From Candidatus Aminicenantota bacterium (GTDB lineage Bacteria; Acidobacteriota; Aminicenantia; Aminicenantales; Aminicenantaceae), in contig JAFGNQ010000082.1 of assembly GCA_016926925.1 (NCBI GenBank), positions 1 to 15,762 of the forward strand: 15,762 bases of DNA, read 5' to 3'. Of this stretch, positions 6,506-11,614 are shown piece after piece. Within the stretch, counting starts at the first letter, position 1. Every line of letters begins with the position of its first letter. The notes below the pieces were generated by a model. It saw nothing but the letters and a program-made list of their open reading frames with translations, was not told the DNA's origin and ran no database searches. The translations under genes were made by a program, and so were the position numbers.

Positions 6506-7438
6506 ATGAATGAATTGATGTTCGGACATACTTTAAGAATGCTGCGGACTACAGCTGGCATTAGTCTTCGGACTTTGGCAAAAAATATAGATGTGTCACC
6601 TGGATACCTTTCCCAAATTGAACTGGGGAAACTGCCGCCCCCTACTCATAATCGCATCACAAAAATTGCTGAATCAATCGGCATCCCTGTATCTTTGTTG
6701 ATTGAAATGAGCCATCGTCCAAACCCTGATACAATTATGCTGCTACGGGGACATCATGGATTAGATGAGCTTATTAAAACAGCATTTGAGATCGGATTGG
6801 AAGACAAAGATATAATCGAAATTACCTCCCTCATGCGAAAGTTGGGCGGGCGTGGATTTCGTAATCTCATCCACTATGGTGAAGAACATTCAGCGGATTT
6901 TATTAAAGTTGGAAGAAGCAAATTAACCTCAGAAGTTCAACCATCTCCTATTAATCATATGTTTATCTCAAAAATGGTGAATCCACGACTTGTTTTCAAG
7001 AGACTCGAATTTACTGAAAAGAGTGACCTTTTACGATGCATGATAGAAAAGACTGGCATGATTTATAATTCATTTGATTTAGAAAAAACACATAAAAAAT
7101 TAATGGCTAGCGAATCTGAAAACTCTTCTGGATTGGGGAATGGAATCGCGATTCCTCATTTATTTGTGGATGAACTTGACCAAACCATTATTTCAATAGC
7201 CAGAATCCCAGATGGTATCGATTTCAGTGCTATAGATAATAAACCTGTTCACCTTGTCTGCATGATTCTTAGCAATCCAGAGTCTTACCAATCCCACCTT
7301 TATCTCCTGGCATATTTTGCCCAAAAGTTTCAACTTCCCACATTTATGGATGAAATATTAAAGGCCCGTTCCAAAAAAAGTATTTTATCATTGCTGTTCA
7401 ATGGGGATGATACAAGCATGCATCAAGAAATTATTTAA
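6506..7438 (+). CDS. XRE-family regulator fused to a PTS EIIA (nitrogen/fructose-type) domain
   Basis: Predicted cytoplasmic regulator in which a DNA-binding domain is controlled by phosphorylation. Residues 7-62 form an XRE helix-turn-helix (L-R-T-L-A-K-N-I-D-V-S-P-G-Y-L-S-Q-I-E-L-G). Residues 70-150 are a linker rich in helix-forming sequence. Residues about 165-305 form an EIIA-Ntr/Fru-like domain with G-N-G-I-A-I-P-H; His218 is the expected phospho-acceptor. The HTH plus EIIA design suggests phosphorelay or metabolic input to transcription, but no HPr, EI or sugar permease gene is in the window. The gene has a consensus promoter with an inverted repeat over its -35 box, suggesting autoregulation. 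It heads the cargo cluster of the inner island. The ribosome-binding site is weak. Confidence 0.85.
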   Translation: MNELMFGHTLRMLRTTAGISLRTLAKNIDVSPGYLSQIELGKLPPPTHNRITKIAESIGIPVSLLIEMSHRPNPDTIMLLRGHHGLDELIKTAFEIGLEDKDIIEITSLMRKLGGRGFRNLIHYGEEHSADFIKVGRSKLTSEVQPSPINHMFISKMVNPRLVFKRLEFTEKSDLLRCMIEKTGMIYNSFDLEKTHKKLMASESENSSGLGNGIAIPHLFVDELDQTIISIARIPDGIDFSAIDNKPVHLVCMILSNPESYQSHLYLLAYFAQKFQLPTFMDEILKARSKKSILSLLFNGDDTSMHQEII

Positions 7439-7450
7439 GTTGTATAACCA

Positions 7451-7473
7451 CGCACCATGAACCTTATGGTGCG
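7451..7473 (+). terminator. Hairpin after the XRE-EIIA gene (weak or partial terminator)
   Basis: A perfect 8-bp stem, CGCACCAT with ATGGTGCG, and a 7-nt loop lie 12 bp after the stop. No T run follows, so it may slow or process the transcript rather than end it. Confidence 0.45.
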
Positions 7474-7486
7474 ATTGAATAAAAAT

Positions 7487-7529
7487 CCATGAATCAATCA
7501 TGAGGGTCGAGTTTACCCAAAATTCATGG
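7487..7529 (+). promoter_or_regulatory. Nested hairpin in the leader of the small Cys/His gene
   Basis: Outer arms CCATGAAT (7487-7494) and ATTCATGG (7522-7529) are exact reverse complements. An inner GGGT/ACCC pair (7504-7507, 7515-7518) nests inside. It lies 28 bp before the ATG at 7558. It could be an RNA structure or a DNA palindrome; no known riboswitch was recognised. Confidence 0.35.
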
Positions 7530-7557
7530 CAGTAAATAACATTTGAAGGAGTAAGAG

Positions 7558-7734
7558 ATGAAAAAGTCAGACAAAGACACATATCCAAGAGCAGCAACAG
7601 AGAGGAAAATAATTGAGAATTTCGATGCCCATACTGAATATTGTGATAAATGTTGGATCGCATTCGGTAGTCATGAAAAACGTATTTTGAAGGACAGGAA
7701 GAAATTCCATAGAGATTGTGAAGCGGGAGAATAA
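7558..7734 (+). CDS. 58-residue Cys/His protein, possibly zinc-binding
   Basis: No named family recognised. The product is basic and soluble, with no signal peptide. It contains Y-C-D-K-C-W (Cys at 33 and 36) and near the end F-H-R-D-C (His51, Cys54), a C-x2-C plus H-x2-C set able to hold one zinc. An excellent AAGGAG lies 6 nt before the ATG, and codon use looks genuine, so it is probably translated despite its size. It sits between the XRE-EIIA gene and the CNNM-like gene, all on the same strand, which suggests a joint role. Function unknown. Confidence 0.75.
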   Translation: MKKSDKDTYPRAATERKIIENFDAHTEYCDKCWIAFGSHEKRILKDRKKFHRDCEAGE

Positions 7735-7821
7735 TTCTAAGAAAAATTATAGAACAGGCTATAAAAATGGAATTACCCCTCATTTGCTACAGGGGTGTGC
7801 ATCCTTCTAGTGATTCCTGAG

Positions 7822-9102
7822 ATGTTATTACCGACCCTGATTCTCTTCTTCTTTTTTCTCCTTCTCAGTGCATTTTTCTCATCATCAGAGACGGCTCTAA
7901 TTGCGTCAAATCCATACAAAATCAGTTACCTTGAAAAAAAGGGAAACAAAAAGGCGAAGCACGTACGAAAGTTAACGTCCAAAGTCGATAATCTCCTTGC
8001 TACTATTCTAATTGGAAACACTTTGGTGAATGCGGCGGCCGCTTCTATTGCCACCTCTGTTCTTATTTCCCTTTTTCCGGACAAAAATCAAGCGGTTCTA
8101 AGTGCCACAGTTGTGACAACCTTATTGATTCTTTTCTTTTCCGAAATTAGTCCTAAAACCTATGCCGCTTATAATCCCATAAAGCTTTCTCTGCTGTTTG
8201 TTCAACCTTTACGCTTTTTTATGCTTATTTTCTTCCCTCTGGTTAAAGTTTTCACATTTTTCTTTCGTTTAGTTTCTCCCTTCACAGAGAAAAAAGATTA
8301 CAGCATGATTCGTACACTGAATGAGGAAGAAATAAGAATCATGTTGTCCATGGGGACAAAGGGAATGTCTTCTCTCCGGAAAAAAATGATATCTGGGATT
8401 CTGGACATCGGATTGCATCCAATTAGGGACATTATGATTCCAAGGTCTCAGGTAAAAGCCCTAGAGATCAACATCTCTCTGATGAAAATGCTGAGATTAT
8501 TCCAGTCAGAAGGCCATTCACGGTTGCCTGTCTATGGGGGGGAGTTAGATAATATCCTCGGCGTTATTCATGTGAAAGATATTATTCCATCCCTTGTCGA
8601 AAGTAAGGATTTCAATATAACAGAGTTTCTCAGACCACCCCTTTTCGTCCCTGAAGCAACGTCACAAGAGAAAGTCCTTCGCTTAATGCAAAGAACAAAT
8701 AATCATTTTGTTTTCGTAGTGGATGAGTATGGAAGCATGAAGGGCATAGTGACAATGGAAGATATCCTTGAGGAAATTGTCGGCAAAATCCAGGATGAAT
8801 ATGATTCTGAGGACGAAGAATTGATTTTACAGTTGGAGGAAAACACGTATTTGGTAAAAGGACAGACCTCTATAAAGGAGATAAACCGGGAACTTTCATT
8901 GGATCTACCCTCAAATGGAAATTACACGACCATAGCTGGTTTTTTCCTGAATGAATTCAGGAAAATTCCTCAAAAAGGAGACATTTTAAATTATAAAGGT
9001 CACAAGTTTGTAGTCGCCGAGATGTTGGAAAGATTCATTGCACAAATACGGATCGAAATCAGACAGCACAAAAAATTGCATGATGGAGGAAATATTTCAT
9101 GA
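7822..9102 (+). CDS. CNNM/HlyC-CorC family membrane protein with CBS pair
   Basis: Family members are implicated in Mg2+/Co2+ (or Na+) transport or homeostasis at the inner membrane. From the ATG at 7822 the product has about 426 residues. An N-terminal CNNM/DUF21 part has several membrane helices and the conserved S-A-F-F-S-S-S-E-T-A-L and F-F-S-E-I-S-P-K-T-Y motifs. Next comes a CBS pair (about 200-325: I-P-R-S-Q-V, H-S-R-L-P-V-Y, V-V-D-E-Y-G-S-M-K-G-I-V-T-M-E-D-I-L-E-E-I-V-G). A C-terminal CorC_HlyC domain has N-Y-T-T-I-A-G-F. In-frame GTGs at 7795 and 7810 would extend it, but the family normally starts right before the first helix. No good ribosome-binding site marks either choice. AGGGGT at 7791 can pair with ACCCCT at 7775. 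Length and motifs are complete. Confidence 0.9.
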   Translation: MLLPTLILFFFFLLLSAFFSSSETALIASNPYKISYLEKKGNKKAKHVRKLTSKVDNLLATILIGNTLVNAAAASIATSVLISLFPDKNQAVLSATVVTTLLILFFSEISPKTYAAYNPIKLSLLFVQPLRFFMLIFFPLVKVFTFFFRLVSPFTEKKDYSMIRTLNEEEIRIMLSMGTKGMSSLRKKMISGILDIGLHPIRDIMIPRSQVKALEINISLMKMLRLFQSEGHSRLPVYGGELDNILGVIHVKDIIPSLVESKDFNITEFLRPPLFVPEATSQEKVLRLMQRTNNHFVFVVDEYGSMKGIVTMEDILEEIVGKIQDEYDSEDEELILQLEENTYLVKGQTSIKEINRELSLDLPSNGNYTTIAGFFLNEFRKIPQKGDILNYKGHKFVVAEMLERFIAQIRIEIRQHKKLHDGGNIS

Positions 9103-9173
9103 GAAATATCGAAACGCTAAAAGATGGAACCAAGGTTGTCATAAAATATTTTTCCCAAAAGGAATTCCTATAA
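9099..9173 (+). pseudogene. Translationally coupled N-terminal stub of a GNAT acetyltransferase
   Basis: The ATG overlaps the CNNM stop (ATGA) and has GGAGGA 8 nt upstream, a perfect coupled start. The 24-residue frame begins M-R-N-I-E-T-L-K-D-G-T-K-V-V-I-K, like the first strand of GNAT acetyltransferases (LkDGtxVxIRp), then stops at a TAA. No continuation in other frames was recognised, so a former operon member was probably deleted. A genuine 24-residue peptide is less likely but possible. Confidence 0.5.
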
Positions 9174-9228
9174 TGGTATGTTTTGACTTCTTTCTGAGAC
9201 CATCAAATCAAAATTAAGCTTAAATGTT

Positions 9229-9240
9229 AAGCGTTTGCTA
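9229..9240. promoter_or_regulatory. Second copy of the AAACGCTT motif, before the eRF1-like gene
   Basis: On the minus strand it reads TAGCAAACGCTT, 11 of 12 bases identical to 6474-6485. It lies inside the dyad GTTA-N9-TAAC (9226-9242) and next to the palindrome TTAAGCTTAA (9214-9223), about 25 bp before the ATG at 9265. Confidence 0.4.
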
Positions 9241-9264
9241 ACGTAAAATCAGGAGATTAATCTT

Positions 9265-10407
9265 ATGGAACTTAAAAAATTGCAAAAACACGTGCGCACT
9301 CTGGCAATCCTTGAGGAAACAAATGCCCCGGTTATCAGTTGCTACCTTAATTTGGAAAAAGGAGCTTCAGGTTATCGTAATATTCTTGATAAACGAGTAG
9401 ATTTGCTGCGAAAAAGCCTTAAGGGAGATAAAAGTATTCACTTTGAGGAGGCTCTAAAGCGCATAGAAGATTTCATCGCGACAGAGCTAGTCGCAGATGC
9501 GAAAGGAGCAGTAATTTTTTCACGAGGTGGGAGTCAGCCTTTTTTCTTACCACTGCAATTTCGGGTGCCGCTACCTAATTGGTTTCTGATGGATACCGTG
9601 CCTAATATTTACCATTTGATCGAACTTAAAGATACCTATCACCGATTTGTTGTTATGATATCTACTCAGGAGGGGGCACACATACTTGAAGTTAATCTGG
9701 GGTCCATAACAGAAAAGGTTTGGATAGAGCGCCCGGAATTGCGTAAGCGCGTCGGTCGCGAATGGACCAAAGAACACTACCAGAGTCACAAAAAGGGACG
9801 AATCGACCAGTTTATAAAGGAAAAGATCAAAATCCTGGATAAACTCCTCTCAGCAGGTGGGTACAGTCATTTGATTCTTGCCGGAGATCAGAGGATGAAC
9901 TCTAGAATACGGAACGCCATTCCAAAGCATATTCGTGCCAAAATAATAGACACAGTTGTCACCTCAGCGAAAGATCGAATCTCGGATGTTGTGGCAGCGA
10001 CTCTTTCCTCTTTTGTGGAGCAGGAAGAATTCGAATCACAAGCTATGGCCGATAGATTAGAACAGGAGGTAAACACTGATGGCCTTGCAGAAGTAGGGAC
10101 GGACGCCTGTCTTAAGGCGCTACAGAGGGGACAAGTGGATGTGCTTGTGTTGGCCGAGTCGTACAACCCTGATCCAGGCTGGAAGTGCGCTGCCTGCGGG
10201 GCAATAGGGGGCAATGACAGCCAACCCAAAACTTGTCCCATATGCGAGAAAAAAGAAGTGCAAGAACTCAATGTAAAAGAAGAAATGGTGAGAATGGCAG
10301 AACAGTACAGAGGCCAGGTAGAAATCGTGGAATACAGCGAAGTTTTAATGGAATTCGGGGGCGTTGGTTGCTTGTTGCGCTATCGTGTAACAGAACAGTA
10401 TTGTTGA
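9265..10407 (+). CDS. Bacterial eRF1-like protein (baeRF/Vms1/Balon-type)
   Basis: Belongs by fold pattern to the bacterial eRF1/pelota-like proteins, a group that includes the ribosome-hibernation factor Balon and relatives of the Vms1 peptidyl-tRNA hydrolase. The expected site of action is the ribosomal A site. The 380-residue product starts with the family-like helix and strand L-K-K-L-Q-K-H-V ... A-P-V-I-S-C-Y-L-N-L. The central domain has R-x-G-R-E-W-T-K-E-H-Y-Q-S-H (residues 162-175), where aeRF1 carries GGQ; Tyr172-Gln173 are kept but GGQ is not. The third domain has a zinc knuckle with Cys308, Cys311, Cys324 and Cys327, as in archaeal eRF1. AGGAGA lies 8 nt before the ATG. It is the last gene of the cargo cluster. 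Loss of GGQ favours hibernation or rescue over termination; the exact subfamily is uncertain. Confidence 0.75.
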   Translation: MELKKLQKHVRTLAILEETNAPVISCYLNLEKGASGYRNILDKRVDLLRKSLKGDKSIHFEEALKRIEDFIATELVADAKGAVIFSRGGSQPFFLPLQFRVPLPNWFLMDTVPNIYHLIELKDTYHRFVVMISTQEGAHILEVNLGSITEKVWIERPELRKRVGREWTKEHYQSHKKGRIDQFIKEKIKILDKLLSAGGYSHLILAGDQRMNSRIRNAIPKHIRAKIIDTVVTSAKDRISDVVAATLSSFVEQEEFESQAMADRLEQEVNTDGLAEVGTDACLKALQRGQVDVLVLAESYNPDPGWKCAACGAIGGNDSQPKTCPICEKKEVQELNVKEEMVRMAEQYRGQVEIVEYSEVLMEFGGVGCLLRYRVTEQYC

Positions 10408-10515
10408 AAAATCCAATGAGAGGAAGTTTATAGCTAACATAGGGAATGAAGCATTGTGTAAACCTCTTTGATGATATAATTGTCAAGGAAGTGAGATGGT
10501 ACTCGACCGAGATAA

Positions 10516-10818
10516 ACTCAAAACTCCAGCAAATCCTCGAAGATCAGATTTCACGACCTTCGCCACATCTTTGCTTCTAACTGCGTGATTAAGGGAGAAA
10601 ACCGCCAGTCGCTCCATAAGATTCTCGGACATTTGACAACAAACTTTACCTTCTGTTATGCACACCTCGTTCCAGAATTCATAGTAAGCGAGATTAGGAA
10701 GCGTGCGTATGACATCTTATTTCTTTTTATTGTTTCCGCCGTTAAACTTGGGAACTTAAAATCTCTCATAGGTTATCCTACATGCCGGTTCGAGTCCGCC
10801 CCTCGGTCGTCAATCTGA
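10516..10818 (+). pseudogene. Tyrosine recombinase (integrase), C-terminal remnant
   Basis: The open frame begins after an in-frame TAA at 10513-10515. It encodes the integrase catalytic end: R-F-H-D-L-R-H-I-F-A-S (H-x-x-R box at 10552-10563), then L-H-K-I-L-G-H-L (second His) and T-F-C-Y-A-H-L with the nucleophilic Tyr. The N-terminal arm-binding and core-binding domains are missing, so the enzyme is dead. The frame runs on without a stop into a tRNA-Leu 3' fragment. It points toward the tRNA-Val gene 220 bp away and is probably the relic of the enzyme that built one of these islands. Confidence 0.85.
10751..10807 (+). other. 3' half of a tRNA-Leu(UAA)-like gene (second-type attachment scar)
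   Basis: The segment starts in an anticodon arm with loop CTTAAAA (10755-10761, anticodon TAA). It continues with a class II variable arm (TAGG-TTAT-CCTA, 10769-10780), a T arm (GCCGG-TTCGAGT-CCGCC, 10784-10800) and an acceptor-like CCTCGGT. No 5' half exists upstream; that DNA is the integrase remnant. Pairing in the anticodon stem and T stem is imperfect and A73 is missing, so it is a relic. Integrase end plus 3' tRNA half is the usual structure of an att site. Confidence 0.65.
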
Positions 10819-10842
10819 ACAATTGGATTAAATAGGATACTG

Positions 10843-10873
10843 TGCTACCTACCTGCAGTGGGTAGCATTTTAA
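10843..10873 (+). terminator. Terminator-like hairpin
   Basis: A 10-bp stem (10843-10852 with 10858-10867, one T-G pair) and a 5-nt loop are followed by TTTTAATT. It could end transcripts from the eRF1-like gene and integrase remnant before they run antisense into tRNA-Val. Confidence 0.65.
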
Positions 10874-11034
10874 TTATATTACTCATCTGACCGTTTGATA
10901 GCAAAGAGAATAAAAGTCATCTGAGTTTGCGCTGTGGCTAGGATTGTGACCAAAATTACCCCATTTTTTACCGAAATCAAGAAATATAAAAGAGAATGCT
11001 GATTTCTATCTTGTTGATATTAAATGAGATGGCG

Positions 11035-11107
11035 TGGGCGATAGAGGATTCGAACCTCCGACTTCTACCGTGTGAAGGTAGCACTCTGGCCGCTGAGTTA
11101 ATCGCCC
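11035..11107 (-). tRNA. tRNA-Val(CAC)
   Basis: A complete 73-nt cloverleaf on the minus strand: acceptor GGGCGAT/ATCGCCC, D stem ACTC/GAGT, anticodon stem CTACC/GGTAG with loop TTCACAC (anticodon CAC, codon GUG), variable loop AAGTC, T stem GGAGG/CCTCT with loop TTCGAAT, and A73. The CCA end is not encoded here (ACGCCA follows), while both scar copies do carry CCA. Its 3' half is duplicated at 5456-5498 and, diverged, at 1342-1379. It marks the border between accessory and core-like DNA. Confidence 0.97.
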
Positions 11108-11121
11108 ACTCGAGTAAGGTA

Positions 11122-11150
11122 TTTTTAGTCCATTTCTCCCAAAATGTCAA
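11122..11150 (-). promoter_or_regulatory. Probable tRNA-Val promoter
   Basis: On the minus strand: TTGACA (11150-11145), a 17-nt spacer and TAAAAA (11127-11122), about 15 bp before the tRNA 5' end. The -35 is perfect; the -10 matches 4 of 6. Confidence 0.55.
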
Positions 11151-11319
11151 TTATCTGAATCATTCATAAAATACGGCGGCACATTCAACAACACTCTTCA
11201 AAAGTATGGATTCAACCTTGAATAAAACACAGCAGCAAAAAAGTAATATTTATAGAGTTTAAAATAAGAGTTTTTCGTGGATAAACACAACTTATGTTGG
11301 TTTTTAATGGAGGCGAAAG

Positions 11320-11529
11320 ATGGAAAACGTGATTTTAGTCTTAATCGCCATCCCCTTCGTTTTACTCATGCTCGGAGTTCTCGTATGGAGCCTTATTTGG
11401 GTCTACGGCGATGCGGAAAAACGCGGGAAATCAGGATGGCTTGTTGTCATCATGGTTTTCTTATTGAATTGGCCGGCAAGCTTGTTGGTATGGCTGGTTT
11501 TTCGGCCGGAATTGAAGGCTTCACATTAG
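11320..11529 (+). CDS. Small membrane protein with two predicted helices
   Basis: No named family recognised with confidence; it resembles short inner-membrane proteins of the phospholipase-D N-terminal (PLDc_N) type. The 69 residues form one helix (V-I-L-V-L-I-A-I-P-F-V-L-L-M-L-G-V-L-V, about 4-27) and a second (W-L-V-V-I-M-V-F-L-L-N-W-P-A-S-L-L-V-W-L, about 40-60). They are joined by a charged loop, Y-G-D-A-E-K-R-G-K-S, and followed by a short F-R-P tail. TGGAGG lies 6 nt before the ATG. It is the first gene right of the tRNA. Its role is unknown. Confidence 0.75.
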   Translation: MENVILVLIAIPFVLLMLGVLVWSLIWVYGDAEKRGKSGWLVVIMVFLLNWPASLLVWLVFRPELKASH

Positions 11530-11578
11530 AGCCCAGTGATCCGGTCGTTTGCCCGTCCTCTTTTTATGAGAAGTTGGA

Positions 11579-11607
11579 TTGACAACAGGGTGATTTGCTT
11601 ATATAAA
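11579..11607 (+). promoter_or_regulatory. Promoter giving a probable leaderless mRNA
   Basis: TTGACA (11579-11584), a 17-nt spacer and TATAAA (11602-11607). The normal start of transcription, 7-8 nt further on, falls on the ATG at 11615 or the GTG at 11612. Confidence 0.75.
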
Positions 11608-11614
11608 TAGGGTG

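Larger units (their letters stand above)
5456..11107. mobile_element. Candidate inner genomic island in tRNA-Val(CAC)
   Basis: About 5.6 kb lies between a displaced tRNA-Val 3' half and the intact tRNA-Val gene, 38/40 identical over the shared core. That is the standard footprint of a tyrosine-recombinase element that rebuilds the tRNA at one end. A broken tyrosine recombinase gene (10516-10818) lies near the tRNA end, as usual for such elements. Cargo: XRE-EIIA regulator, small Cys/His protein, CNNM-like protein and eRF1-like protein. The broken integrase and a foreign tRNA-Leu fragment show the element is immobile and composite. Confidence 0.6.

Noticed and set aside
7775..7796. ACCCCT/AGGGGT hairpin as a riboswitch before the CNNM gene
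   Set aside because: A 6-bp stem with no conserved aptamer features. It could mask a weak ribosome-binding site but is too short to call; the M-box was considered and not seen.
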